Source: JAPLKX01 sp035530195 (GTDB taxonomy: Bacteria > Hydrogenedentota > Hydrogenedentia > Hydrogenedentales > SLHB01). From it: a stretch of 54,399 nucleotides of DNA. The position numbers were made by a program, and so were the translations under genes. Below the pieces are notes generated by a model, which searched no databases, was not told where the DNA came from, and saw only the letters and a program-made list of their open reading frames with translations. This document shows, piece by piece, positions 1-8,715 of the stretch. Positions within the stretch are counted from its first letter, which is position 1. Each line of letters begins with the position of its first letter. Where the stretch lies: assembly GCA_035530195.1 (NCBI GenBank), contig DATKVG010000005.1, positions 1 through 54,399 of the forward strand, in the 5' to 3' direction.

Positions 1-39
1 ACCCAAAGGTCGGCGGTTCGAATCCGCCCCCCGCTACCA
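1..39 (+). tRNA. 3' part of a tRNA, probably tRNA-Met (CAU); att copy 1
   Basis: The bases give the end of the anticodon stem, a variable loop, a T arm (GGCGG-TTCGAAT-CCGCC), an acceptor strand CCCCGCT, discriminator A and an encoded CCA at 37-39. The 5' half is outside the window. Copies 2 and 3 extend further upstream and read CTCATAA as anticodon loop, so the anticodon is inferred to be CAU. A terminator follows at once, which supports this being the 3' end of the functional gene. Confidence 0.8.
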
Positions 40-50
40 AGTATTTACTG

Positions 51-89
51 GGACTTGCAGCGGCGCCACAGGCGTTGCAGGTCCTTTTT
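51..89 (+). terminator. Rho-independent terminator after the tRNA
   Basis: A 12-bp stem (51-62 with 73-84, two G-U pairs, otherwise complete) is followed by five T (85-89), 12 bases after the tRNA CCA end. Confidence 0.8.
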
Positions 90-173
90 CAATTGGAAAA
101 GGCTGATCGCGCCCGCCTCCCTTGCACCGTGGCGGGCTATACTGGCCGTTGGCAGTGGTTGGGATTGTGGCGG

Positions 174-1406
174 TCACGGGGCAAAGGGTTTGGCGCGCTT
201 CAGTTCCTCCAAATCTTTACTGAACCCAAAGCCAGGCGTAGTGGGCACACTCAGAGCGCCATTCACAAGCTGGACGGGTGGGTCGAACCAACCGCCGGTT
301 TCCGGGACATTGCCCTTGTACTCTTGATAAGGTGCCATGTTCGGAATGTATGAAGCGAAATGCATCATGTCGGCGTAACCCAACCCTCCGGAAAGATGAA
401 GCGCCAGTGTAAGACCTGCCCGCCCCGCCATTCGCGCTACGCGCGTTGCTCGGATAAACCCGCCGTAGTAACGGAGATCCGGTTGAACGACCCGGATTGC
501 CCCATGGCCTATCATCCAGCGGAATCGCCACGCGCTGCTTTCCTGTTCGCCGCCGGCGACGGGTATATGGAGGGCATCCGCGACTTCCTTCGTTTCCTCA
601 AGATGATCAAAAGGACACGGCTCTTCAAAGTAGGCGTACTGGTGAGCCTCCAGCAGCTTGCCGATCTCGATCGCCTCGGGAGCATCGTAGGAACCGTTTG
701 AATCCGCATACAGTGTCAAACCGTCCCCTAACGTTTTGCGGGCCAACTCGATGAGTTTCTCGGAGCGGCCCGGGAGGGAGTCGGCATTATTGCTCATGCG
801 TCCGCCGACCTTGAACTTCAATGCCTTGGCGCCGGTTTGTTCGACTAAGTGCTGAAGCACGGCCACCTCTGCTTCGGCTGTATTGCCGCGGTTTCCGCTG
901 GCGGCATAAACTGGCACTTCCGTACGAAGCACATCGCCGAGAAGCTCCCCCACGGGCCGGCTGGCGATCTTTCCCAACATATCGAGAATGCTGAACTCAA
1001 CCCAGGCGACGCAGCACCAGAGGGCGAGGCTCGACATCTTGTAATTGCTCTGGTAGACGTAAACGCCATCGATCAGTGAATCCAAGTCCCTGGCATCCTT
1101 TCCTAGGAAGAATGGGATAACGAGTCTTTGCAGGATTGGATAAAGACAGGCAGCCCGATCGTCGGGGACGGAAATCCCCTCCGCGCCGTCCGCCGAGCGC
1201 GTGCGAACGAACCAGTTTCCTCCACCGCTGAGCAACTCTACCGACGCAATCTTCACAGGCGAAGTGAACAACGCCTTCTTGAGGACAGGCGCTGCCGCAG
1301 CTCGGTCGAGCTCCGCCAGAACCGCTTGTGATGCGTCGGTAGGCAAGGGCATGGAGGTCAAGACGCCGCCACTTACCGACGAAATGAGGAAATTACGACG
1401 ATCCAT
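174..1406 (-). CDS. Exported mandelate racemase/enolase-superfamily protein
   Basis: A 410-residue member of the enolase superfamily (muconate-lactonising/mandelate-racemase type), which abstract a proton alpha to a carboxylate on a Mg2+ site, commonly in sugar-acid dehydration or epimerisation. Visible in order are the lysine motif KFK followed by VGG, the metal ligand segment DSNGSY, the second ligand FEEP, the third GGEQE and a late histidine in LALHLSGG. I chose the ATG at 1406 because it gives a twin-arginine-like leader (MDRRNFLISSVSGG); an upstream ATG at 1442 would bury this signal. Export of a folded metalloenzyme is thus likely. It is a clear paralogue of the protein at 3797-5077. 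The stop lies close to the island's left edge, and the Calx-beta gene lies directly upstream on the same strand (53 bp), so the two may form an operon. Substrate unknown. Confidence 0.88.
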   Translation of the reverse strand: MDRRNFLISSVSGGVLTSMPLPTDASQAVLAELDRAAAAPVLKKALFTSPVKIASVELLSGGGNWFVRTRSADGAEGISVPDDRAACLYPILQRLVIPFFLGKDARDLDSLIDGVYVYQSNYKMSSLALWCCVAWVEFSILDMLGKIASRPVGELLGDVLRTEVPVYAASGNRGNTAEAEVAVLQHLVEQTGAKALKFKVGGRMSNNADSLPGRSEKLIELARKTLGDGLTLYADSNGSYDAPEAIEIGKLLEAHQYAYFEEPCPFDHLEETKEVADALHIPVAGGEQESSAWRFRWMIGHGAIRVVQPDLRYYGGFIRATRVARMAGRAGLTLALHLSGGLGYADMMHFASYIPNMAPYQEYKGNVPETGGWFDPPVQLVNGALSVPTTPGFGFSKDLEELKRAKPFAP

Positions 1407-1458
1407 GCTCTGATACTCCCTTGGCCGCGTAACGGCACACAATTCGGACGCTTCTCAC

Positions 1459-3411
1459 TTAAAAAACACCAACATTCTCCATCAGGGCCACGTATTCCTT
1501 GCGTTTCTGCATATCTGGTGAACGGTTGTCACCCTGTTCGGCTTCCATCTCCTTGAGTTCTGCCTGGTATCGCCGGAGCTTGTTTTGCAGCGCCCGGTAC
1601 ACGGCATCGGCGATGGCCTTGGACGTCATGTGGTTGTTGCAGAACGGCGACTCTTCGAGCAATGCGTTGTCCAGCGTCTCGGTCCATATCGGTGGTAGGG
1701 CTTTGGCGCCGGCGAAGGCCCCGGCCAGTGCGCCTGCGCTGGCCGCATTGCAGTCCGCATCGCGTCCATAGTTACACGCTACCTCGACCGCGAGCTTCGG
1801 ATTCCCTTTGGCTATCTTAAAGCAGCACAACGCCACACCGACGTTCTCGCTGATGCATGACAAACGCCAGGCGCTCATCTTGTTGTGCGTGTAGTAGGGG
1901 CTGGCCGGATTGCCGTACATGTCGCACAACTCTTCGCGCATCTGCCGGTTCTTAGGGTCGGTGTACTTCTCAACAATTGCCAGGGCATGCCGCAGCTCGG
2001 CCTGGCATGCGGGGCTGCCGTATGCCAGCGCCTGCTCGATCACCGAATCGACCGTGGCGCCCGGCAACAGGGCCAGTGAGACCGCGGCGTTATAGACCGC
2101 CCCGTAGTCAAACGCAGTATCATCCTCGGACTCATAGTAGATCCTGCCGATGTCCTTCATGTCCGCAATCGCATCCTCGGGGCACCCGGCATTGATGCAG
2201 GGAATGGCCTGGAAGACCCTGGCCGTAAAGTGCAGGTTGGGAGACAAACCCTTGCAGGGCCCAAACTTGGTGTTGGGAAGGTCTTCTACCGTGCTGCCCC
2301 ATTTGACGAACTGCCACAGGAGCAGATCGTGAATCATGCTGAGATGTTTCATGTCCGGCATTTCCCAATCCAACATCCAGACCTTCAGCAACTCATCGGC
2401 TGTGAATCGGTCCTGCTTGTACGCAACCGCATTGCACATGGCACGCATGCGCTCGGCCCCGTCTTCCGTGCCCTTGGGCGGCAGGTCATACCAACCGTAC
2501 TTGTCTTCAATCTTTTGGCGTCCCCAGTGTCCGTCGGCGTTAGTAGTGCCCAGGTTCTCGATTGGTGCACCCATGGCACAACCCGAATTAAAGGCCGTGA
2601 TGCATCCTAAAATGCGATCGTGAATGGGTGAGTAAGACACCGGGCCGTCATTATTGGAGATGATGTAGGTGAGCCGGTTATTCCGCCCTATGTTAACGCC
2701 AAACCGGTTCGACAATCTCAGCATGATCGTCTCGTCGTCTTCCGGAATGTCATCGTTGCGTATGTTCAGTGTGATATAGCCGGCTTTCTTCCCGGCCGGG
2801 ATCACCAGAGGCCCCGGGTTAATCGTATAGTCGCTCTCCGGCGCTGCCAAGACGTTCTGCACGCTGTAATCGATCGCCGCATCCTGGTCAAGGGCCTTAT
2901 CCAGCACGACCTTGATCTCAACCGGCGTGTTGGACTCGTCACTTCGAATCGCCCATCGCTCGAACTGGGCTTCCGCAGCTTCATCGTCTAGGATCTCCGC
3001 GACAGCCGTACTTGCCTGTGCGTGAATGTCGTATCTGTCGTCAGGAACAAGGGTAAGCACTACCGTCTCCGTACCCTCCAGAATCGCGTCATCCTTCACG
3101 TCGATCTCAATGTTCACGTGCTGCTCACCCGCGGGTATCTTGACAGACTTCTTCACCGGCCTATAGTCAGCCCCACTGAGCGCAGTTCCCCCTATCGCGT
3201 AGGCTACTTTTAGCGCCTCGTTCACAGGCTTTTCCGTCCACACCTGGAATCTGAGGTTACCCTCCCCTTCCTTGCATGTCCACGTCTCGGCGATCACCGA
3301 GACTACCGGCTTGCTCGAAATGGCGCCAGACACGGTCATCACGCTGGAGAGCAACCCCAGCGTGGCGACAAGACTTACGGTGTATCTCATCCCTCTTCTC
3401 CTGGTCTTCAT
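1459..3411 (-). CDS. Secreted Calx-beta / ADP-ribosylglycohydrolase-family protein
   Basis: A 650-residue protein with a signal peptide (start at 3411 or the ATG at 3390, which gives a cleaner leader MRYTVSLVATLGLL). Residues about 35-140 and 145-250 look like two Calx-beta domains: each has the pattern of acidic pairs and 'DDAILEGTETVVLTL' / 'DDIPEDDETIMLRL' that binds Ca2+ in this family. Residues about 262-640 resemble the ADP-ribosylglycohydrolase (DraG/ARH) fold, with SGCAMGAPIEN near its start and YGRDADCNAASAGALAGA near its end; the second matches the family's D-x-D metal motif. The usual G-D of the first motif reads G-C, so catalysis is uncertain. DraG-fold enzymes normally act in the cytosol on ADP-ribose linkages. 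A secreted form could act on another glycosidic substrate, but that is conjecture. Confidence 0.82.
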   Translation of the reverse strand: MKTRRRGMRYTVSLVATLGLLSSVMTVSGAISSKPVVSVIAETWTCKEGEGNLRFQVWTEKPVNEALKVAYAIGGTALSGADYRPVKKSVKIPAGEQHVNIEIDVKDDAILEGTETVVLTLVPDDRYDIHAQASTAVAEILDDEAAEAQFERWAIRSDESNTPVEIKVVLDKALDQDAAIDYSVQNVLAAPESDYTINPGPLVIPAGKKAGYITLNIRNDDIPEDDETIMLRLSNRFGVNIGRNNRLTYIISNNDGPVSYSPIHDRILGCITAFNSGCAMGAPIENLGTTNADGHWGRQKIEDKYGWYDLPPKGTEDGAERMRAMCNAVAYKQDRFTADELLKVWMLDWEMPDMKHLSMIHDLLLWQFVKWGSTVEDLPNTKFGPCKGLSPNLHFTARVFQAIPCINAGCPEDAIADMKDIGRIYYESEDDTAFDYGAVYNAAVSLALLPGATVDSVIEQALAYGSPACQAELRHALAIVEKYTDPKNRQMREELCDMYGNPASPYYTHNKMSAWRLSCISENVGVALCCFKIAKGNPKLAVEVACNYGRDADCNAASAGALAGAFAGAKALPPIWTETLDNALLEESPFCNNHMTSKAIADAVYRALQNKLRRYQAELKEMEAEQGDNRSPDMQKRKEYVALMENVGVF

Positions 3412-3796
3412 TTCCCCAGCGACTGCTTCTCACATTATATCCGGAATTTCCCATATGAACTCACCGGTGACCACCGCTGGTAAGGTTGAACCAGCATCCA
3501 ACAACTTTATCATTGCTGTCAAACCGTCGTTTGCCTTTTTGGGTGGGCCGTGAAGAGTTCGTGCCCGCGGATTTTGGACACAAGTTTGACCGGGGGGCCA
3601 TCATCGTAAGTCCTTGCCCACCAACAAGGACGAATTTTCAGCAACCACAGTGCCTCCGATGGCGCCTATTGAACCGCAAACGGCCTCTGAGAAGGTCCCA
3701 GTGGAAAATCGACCTTGAGAATTGGTAGCGAGTGTCATTATCGTACTTTGAAATCCGCTTGCGATGGACGTGAGCGGCCGTATATGGGAAATCTCA
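3412..3796. other. Intergenic region between divergent genes
   Basis: About 385 bases between two divergently read genes. It must hold both promoters. I see no convincing open frame, repeat or strong hairpin, and could not assign a -35/-10 pair with confidence. Confidence 0.6.
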
Positions 3797-5077
3797 ATGA
3801 AAACCACTCGTCGACAGTTCATGAGTGGTGCCATTGCCGGCGGGCTTGCCGGAGCGGCACCCGCGCGTGCGCGCGCGCAGATGAGGGGCGCGGCGGAGCG
3901 CCATGGGACCGATTACAGTCGGCTTGATGAAATACTCAAGCAGCCCATCCTGAAAAAAGAGTTGTTTCCCAACCCTGTTCTCATAGAGAGCCTCGAACTG
4001 CTCCGTTACCAGAATCGGTTTCTGTGCCGCGTGCGTTCGAGAGATGGGGCGGAAGGCATGTCAGTCGCTCACAGCACCATGAGATCGCTCTATCCGATCT
4101 TCGGCCACGCGTTACGGCCGTTCTTCATCGGCCAAGACGCGCGCGAACTTGACCGTCTGCTCGAAAAGGCAATGGTCTATCAGTTCAATTTCAGGTACAG
4201 CGGTATGGCGCTTGGGATTCCCCTGGCGACAATCGAATTCGCCATTCTCGATATGCTGGGTCAGATCGCCAACAGATCAATCGGGCAACTGATCGGCGAA
4301 ATCCACCATCCGAAAGTCGACGTATATCAGGCTACCGAATACCGCGAGAAGTCCGTCGAAAAATCACTGGAACTCATCAAGAGGGACGTGGCGGAATACA
4401 ACTGCAAGGCGGTCAAGATCAAGATTGGCGGCCTGATGTTCATGTACAAAGCCCTCGACACCGTCGGCCCTCCCGGCCGGACCGAACGGATGATCCCTCT
4501 CATCCGCGAGACATTCGGCGATACCATGGCCCTGTACGCAGATTCCAACGGCTTCTATTCAGTGGACGAAGCGATCCGCGTCAGCCGATTATTGGAGGAG
4601 TACAAGTACGGATTCTTCGAGGAGCCCGTTCACTTCGACTGGTACGAAGAAACCAAGCAGGTGGCCGATGCGGTCGATATTCCTATAGCGGGCGGTGAAC
4701 AGGAATACAGCCTGCACGGCTTCCGATGGCTCGTTGCCAACGATGGGCTTCAGATAGTCCAGCCCGACAATTACTATTTTGGCGGCATGATCCGGTCGAT
4801 GCGGGTCGCGCTGATGGCCCACGCGTACGGGAAGAAGTGCACGCCCCACATGTCGGGCGGAGGACTCGGATTCCTCTACATGATCCACTTCGTGTCGGCA
4901 CTGCCCAATGCGGCCGATCACCACGAGTTCAAGGGACTCAGCACATACGTCGACTATGAGTGCAAGACATCGCCGCTGCAAGTGGAGGATGGCAAGCTCA
5001 CCGTCCCCACCGGCCCCGGATTAGGCGTGGAGATCGACCCCGATTTCATCAAGAAGCACGAGGTCGTGGAGTTCTGA
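3797..5077 (+). CDS. Exported mandelate racemase/enolase-superfamily protein, paralogue
   Basis: A 426-residue enolase-superfamily protein. The motifs are the same as in the gene at 174-1406: KIKIGG (proton-abstracting lysine motif), ADSNGFY, FFEEP, GGEQEY and a histidine in TPHMSGGGLG. Start: the ATG at 3797 puts a twin-arginine signal (MKTTRRQFMSGAIAGG) at the N-terminus; the open frame extends to an upstream ATG at 3764 that is less likely. The two island paralogues differ enough to have distinct substrates, and both carry the same GGEQE metal motif. It converges on the DUF4185-like gene. Reaction inferred from family: acid-sugar dehydration or racemisation in the periplasm. Confidence 0.9.
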   Translation: MKTTRRQFMSGAIAGGLAGAAPARARAQMRGAAERHGTDYSRLDEILKQPILKKELFPNPVLIESLELLRYQNRFLCRVRSRDGAEGMSVAHSTMRSLYPIFGHALRPFFIGQDARELDRLLEKAMVYQFNFRYSGMALGIPLATIEFAILDMLGQIANRSIGQLIGEIHHPKVDVYQATEYREKSVEKSLELIKRDVAEYNCKAVKIKIGGLMFMYKALDTVGPPGRTERMIPLIRETFGDTMALYADSNGFYSVDEAIRVSRLLEEYKYGFFEEPVHFDWYEETKQVADAVDIPIAGGEQEYSLHGFRWLVANDGLQIVQPDNYYFGGMIRSMRVALMAHAYGKKCTPHMSGGGLGFLYMIHFVSALPNAADHHEFKGLSTYVDYECKTSPLQVEDGKLTVPTGPGLGVEIDPDFIKKHEVVEF

Positions 5078-5139
5078 TAACAGGTACTTGGGTGCTGCGT
5101 CCCAGGGGAAAGCCCGTAAACACAAACAGAGGTTCCGGT

Positions 5140-6201
5140 TCATCGAGGCATAAGGGGTTCTTGGCGTAATTTGATTGTTGCCTTTTCAAGATTGAATCTA
5201 TACCTGGATTTACCCCTTTTTTGTAAGACGGAGAAGTTATACCAGAAAACAAGGCCGTCACTGCTTATCCATTTACTGGGTATACGGGGATGATATCGCG
5301 ATTCGCTGAAATCTGTTTTTTCCACGGCAATGGTCCAGGGTCCCCAGGGATTGGGTGCGTCAAAGATGCCGAGATAGCGATCATAATTCCCGTCATCCTT
5401 CCATGGAAGAGTAACCAGCATGTATCGTTTGATACCCGGGTTGTATACCAGATTCGGGCGATAGCATTTTCCTATCGCCTCGAAGACAGGTTTACGGCCG
5501 GCAAAGTTATCCGTCCAGCGTGGCTGACCGGCGTCCCAACCGGCAAAATATTCGTAGGCGCTCTTGTGGGTGATGCTGTCTACGGGAACTCTTGCCATCA
5601 AGAAATTGTCGTAAATCTTATAGGCGTCACTTCCGTTGTGAGCAATGAAGTAAGCGTAACCGTCCTTGTTTTCGCTATAGTCCTGGCCCATATTGAGCCA
5701 GTCTGCCAAGCCGATTTCGGGCCAGTTCCATTGCGATTCGACCCAGCTTGCCCCCTTGTCTGTTGACCAGAACAGGCTGGTTCCCGTGCCTTGGGTAGTG
5801 AGATTGCGAACCAGCGCATACAACACACCTTTGATGCAGATCAATCCCGAAGCTTTACGCCCCTTTGGACCGGCTCCTTTGAATTCAATGTCAGGGGATG
5901 GAATATTCTTAGCCTCAATGTTGGGAGGCGTGCCGACGAGCTCAGCAAATCCGTTGCTGGTCCAATGGTTACGTGGGATATCAAATCCCACACCGTCGCA
6001 ATACATGGTGTAAAGCTTTCCGTCATCAGCCCAAGTTATGGGAAAATTATCTCCGTCCCCAAAGGAAATTTCGCGTGTGTCTTCAATCATAATGTCTTCA
6101 ATAACCGGGCTGGGAGGGTAATCCTGGGCCCAGGCAGAAGAGACCCACAACAGAAGAATCATCCCGAATAATGTCTGCAGGATTTTAGTCTTGCCGTTCA
6201 T
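5140..6201 (-). CDS. Secreted propeller-like protein, DUF4185-type
   Basis: A 353-residue protein with an N-terminal signal peptide ending in SSAWAQ. The body has repeated Trp/Tyr/Asp-rich strands (WADDGKLYTMYCDG, LFWSTDKGASWVES, YMLVTLPWKDDGNYDR) as in DUF4185 and related five-bladed beta-propeller glycosidase-like proteins; the 'SxDxGxxW' Asp-box-like element STDKGASW is visible. The function of DUF4185 is not established; a glycan-binding or glycoside-hydrolase role is inferred from the fold. By eye this gene and its flanks are AT-richer than the rest of the window, which fits foreign origin within the tRNA island. Confidence 0.7.
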   Translation of the reverse strand: MNGKTKILQTLFGMILLLWVSSAWAQDYPPSPVIEDIMIEDTREISFGDGDNFPITWADDGKLYTMYCDGVGFDIPRNHWTSNGFAELVGTPPNIEAKNIPSPDIEFKGAGPKGRKASGLICIKGVLYALVRNLTTQGTGTSLFWSTDKGASWVESQWNWPEIGLADWLNMGQDYSENKDGYAYFIAHNGSDAYKIYDNFLMARVPVDSITHKSAYEYFAGWDAGQPRWTDNFAGRKPVFEAIGKCYRPNLVYNPGIKRYMLVTLPWKDDGNYDRYLGIFDAPNPWGPWTIAVEKTDFSESRYHPRIPSKWISSDGLVFWYNFSVLQKRGKSRYRFNLEKATIKLRQEPLMPR

Positions 6202-6684
6202 GTTTTCTGGTCACTCTTTCATATTATATTGTTATTCAATACTTATGATGGTTGAGGGGTGCGAAAACGCGTGCGCGACGTCACCATTATGATTTTAGCG
6301 TCGACCGTCCTTGAGTTAACCAGAAAGCGCGTGTTGATTCAAGCGTCTGGAATCGGGAGCGGTGTCCTTCCTGAAAACTTATGCGGCCGTCGGTAGCGCG
6401 ATTGACGTGCGAAATATCATGATGGGCGACTGTCCGAGTTGATGTTCTGAACCCAAGAATCGACTCTTGATTCAGTCTTCATGCACGACAACGCGACAAG
6501 GCTACACTCAGCCTTTCTAACCGGGACCTGCTTGTTGGGCAACAGGCTTGCGGAGATGTGCCACTTTTTTTGAAGAACATGTGTTACATGAGGTAGCATG
6601 TGCCGCAGAGTTGAACGAAGCTAAGTGGTTGGCGCTGCGCTAATTGCTTGCTATCAAAGGGCTTGCGAGGATCGGCGTTATTCC
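6202..6684. other. Gene-poor stretch before att copy 2
   Basis: About 480 bases, AT-richer than the chromosomal part, with no open frame that looks like a gene. It ends in the second tRNA-derived repeat. The bases just before that repeat (6671-6684) cannot pair with the following anticodon-stem half, so no second complete tRNA is present. Confidence 0.6.
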
Positions 6685-6730
6685 TCTCATAACCCAAAGG
6701 TCGGCGGTTCGAATCCGCCCCCCGCTACCA
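6685..6730 (+). repeat. Attachment site copy 2 (tRNA 3' fragment)
   Basis: Starts at the anticodon loop (CTCATAA) and runs through the T arm and acceptor strand to CCA. Bases 6685-6727 are identical to 12602-12644; bases 6692-6730 are identical to 1-39. The upstream half of a tRNA is missing, so this is an att core, not a gene. Confidence 0.85.
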
Positions 6731-6740
6731 ATTGGTATCA

Positions 6741-6773
6741 AAGGACTTACGGAAATCCGTAAGTCCTTTTTTT
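6741..6773 (+). terminator. Rho-independent terminator after att copy 2
   Basis: Perfect complementary arms at 6741-6753 and 6756-6768 followed by a T run to 6773. It is the same arrangement as after copy 1 and suggests that element B once carried the reconstituted tRNA end plus its own terminator. Confidence 0.9.
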
Positions 6774-6901
6774 GTGCCGAAAAACGGCCATTGTACAGTA
6801 ATTTGTACAGTGAAAATCTTGCCGGGTGCGAAAGGAGGACACAGTCGGTTGCGCACATCGCCTAACTCAACGTGGTCTACACGAACAGAGGAGGTTGCGC
6901 A

Positions 6902-7087
6902 ATGGCTGGTCTCATCAAGCGCGGGAAGACGTATCACGCGGTCTATTACGTCGGCGGCAAGGAACGCCGACGCTCCCTGGAAACCACATCCTACCAGGTG
7001 GCCAAGGAACGGCTACGGAACCTGGAAACATCTCATGGGTACTTTTCTCCCCGTTGCAACAAGCTGCTCTTTATATTGGGGGTACGG
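6902..7087 (+). pseudogene. Truncated tyrosine recombinase (integrase), N-terminal remnant
   Basis: The ATG at 6902 opens a frame reading MAGLIKRGKTYHAVYYVGGK, then RRRSLETTSYQVAKERL, which is the typical N-terminal arm-binding part of phage/island integrases. Similarity fades after about 40 residues (around base 7035), and the frame runs into the IS3-family element. No core-binding or catalytic domain (R...HxxR...Y) is found on the far side of the insertion. The position, directly inside an att site, is where an integrase gene belongs. The element is therefore probably no longer self-mobile. The exact 3' limit of the remnant is uncertain. Confidence 0.75.
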
Positions 7088-7101
7088 AAATATAGACGGC
7101 C
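7088..7101 (+). repeat. 14-bp direct repeat, left flank of the IS
   Basis: AAATATAGACGGCC directly abuts the left inverted repeat and recurs without change at 8641-8654 directly after the right inverted repeat. Confidence 0.75.
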
Positions 7102-7350
7102 TGTGGCGCGCCCGGTTCCTTGGACACAGGTTTGCGGTAAGTTCTTTTGCGTTTTTTGAGGCATGAGCAGGTCTATCATCCGATGATGGGGAGAGAGGGG
7201 CATGGCACCAATTGACTACCACGCCCCGCCCACCGCTGTCTGTCAGGACAGCCCTCATCGTCTGATGAGCCTGGCCCCGGTATCCCTTGACGGGTTGCTC
7301 GCCAGCAGAGCCCATCTCCGTTTCCCGCGGCACTGGACAGTGTAGCACGT

Positions 7351-8250
7351 TCATGCCGCCACCTGCAGCGCAAACTGTTCGCGCACTTGATGAGGGCTCA
7401 GGAACCTGTTCTTCTCGAGTCGCCAACACCGGTTGTACCGTTCTATGAACTCGCCGACCGCCTGGCGGACCTCCGCAATCGTGCGGAAGGATCGGCCGTA
7501 AATGGCCTGCTCCTTGAGAGTGCGGAAAAACCGCTCGGCGACACCGTTGGTTTGGGGTTGCTCCAAAAATGCAAAGCTCGGCGCAATGCCCCAGAATTTC
7601 ACCTGATTCTGGAAATGGTCGGAAAGGTATTGCGTGCCGTGGTCCATCCGCAGCGCAAGGCCGCGGGCGGCATCCTGGCCCACGTGCCCGAACTGCGCCA
7701 GGACTCCCTGCGCCACTGGCTCGAGCGCCGCGAACCGGTCGCCCTTCTTGGTCACGTGCCAGCCCATGACTTCGGCATTCCAATGTTCCACCGCCGTGAA
7801 GATCCACGCGTGGCCTTCCTCCAGTGTAAACACCTTCGTGCCGTCCACGCCCCACATCTCGTTGGGACGGTCGGTTGTGATAGTCCCTTGGTGCTCGTTG
7901 GGCGGGGCCTGGGGCCGGCGGTAGGGCGAGAGCAGGTTGTGCTCGCGCATAATCCGCAACACCCGCTTGCGGGCGACCGCTATCCCCTGACCGTATTTGA
8001 GCCGCATCCAAACCTTGCGGTGCCCCTCGCCGGAAAACGGCGACGCCGCAAGGTCGGCGCGGATCAGTTCCAGCAGTCGCGCGTCCGAGTAGTCCGTCTT
8101 TGGCCCGCGTTTTTCCACCGGCCGCTCCGGCGCCGCTTCCCGCTGCTGTTGCGCGTAAAGCGTAGAACGGGGAAACTGGCAGGTCGCGCAGACCCGCTGA
8201 ACCCCGTAGGCTTTCCCGGTCGTGGGCGACTCTTCCCGGCTCACTTCCAC
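7351..8250 (-). CDS. IS3-family transposase OrfB (DDE integrase core)
   Basis: A 299-residue frame from a GTG at 8250. The HTH_21-like region (about 58-110, SGEGHRKVWMRLK) precedes an rve integrase core with catalytic D136 (WGVDGTKV), D203 (RMDHGTQY) and E239 (NGVAERFFRT); the D(35)E spacing is classical. Its start overlaps the end of OrfA by 10 bases, so it is made either by a -1 frameshift fusion, as usual in the family, or by coupled re-initiation. All catalytic residues are present. Confidence 0.93.
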   Translation of the reverse strand: MEVSREESPTTGKAYGVQRVCATCQFPRSTLYAQQQREAAPERPVEKRGPKTDYSDARLLELIRADLAASPFSGEGHRKVWMRLKYGQGIAVARKRVLRIMREHNLLSPYRRPQAPPNEHQGTITTDRPNEMWGVDGTKVFTLEEGHAWIFTAVEHWNAEVMGWHVTKKGDRFAALEPVAQGVLAQFGHVGQDAARGLALRMDHGTQYLSDHFQNQVKFWGIAPSFAFLEQPQTNGVAERFFRTLKEQAIYGRSFRTIAEVRQAVGEFIERYNRCWRLEKNRFLSPHQVREQFALQVAA

Positions 8251-8576
8251 GACCTCTTGCCGGGTAAAGGGCGGCGCAGATCTCTTTCCCGGCGAAGCAG
8301 TTCATTCTCCATCGACAACTCGCCAATGTGCCGCTTGGCGCTGTCTAACTCGATGAGCAGCGGATCGCCGGTGCGGTCCCGCAGTGCCTCGTCGATCCCC
8401 AGCAACGCCTTTTCCCGCCACTGTTCGAGCCGGTAAATCTCCACCCCCAACTCCCGGCTCAACGCATCCACCGGCTCGCCCCGCAACAACCGCAACACTA
8501 CCTCGCGCTTACGCCGCGCACTCCACCGTTCATTCGGCCCCAAAGGCCCCTGCTTCTTGCTCTGCTCTTTGCTCAT
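8241..8576 (-). CDS. IS3-family transposase OrfA (helix-turn-helix)
   Basis: A 111-residue basic protein. The segment WSARRKREVVLRLLRGEPVD, then a second helix LSRELGVEIYRLEQWREKAL, forms the HTH that binds the IS ends; residues about 80-100 (SAKRHIGELSMENELLRRE) make the leucine-zipper-like coil typical of OrfA. It overlaps OrfB. Confidence 0.9.
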   Translation of the reverse strand: MSKEQSKKQGPLGPNERWSARRKREVVLRLLRGEPVDALSRELGVEIYRLEQWREKALLGIDEALRDRTGDPLLIELDSAKRHIGELSMENELLRRERDLRRPLPGKRSWK

Positions 8577-8640
8577 CGACGACCTCCTTGGTTACACAGA
8601 TTAACTTAATTCCGTGTCCAAGAAAATCGGGGCCGCCGCA

Positions 8641-8654
8641 AAATATAGACGGCC
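8641..8654 (+). repeat. 14-bp direct repeat, right flank of the IS
   Basis: Second copy of AAATATAGACGGCC, immediately after the right inverted repeat; pairs with 7088-7101. Confidence 0.75.
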
Positions 8655-8715
8655 TCTTCTGTGGCCTACTTCGCCCGGTGTAACCGGCGAGAATCACCTG
8701 TTGAGCCGGCCACTC

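Larger units (their letters stand above)
7102..8640 (-). mobile_element. IS3-family insertion sequence
   Basis: About 1.54 kb with two overlapping transposase frames on the minus strand. Imperfect terminal inverted repeats can be aligned: the left end reads TGTGGCG, then a CCCGG-type block and CTTGGACAC; the right end, on the other strand, reads TGCGGCG, then a CCCCG block and CTTGGACAC. Both ends are flanked by the same 14-bp direct repeat. The element lies next to the truncated integrase. Both frames look intact, so the insertion may be recent. Confidence 0.8.

Noticed and set aside
6661..6730. Complete second tRNA-Met gene
   Set aside because: Only the half from the anticodon loop onward matches; the 5' stem partners are missing, so it is an att repeat.
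7013..8326. 437-codon minus-strand frame across the IS
   Set aside because: Composition is Arg/Ala/Gly/Pro-rich and it lies in another frame over OrfB, which has a full catalytic triad.
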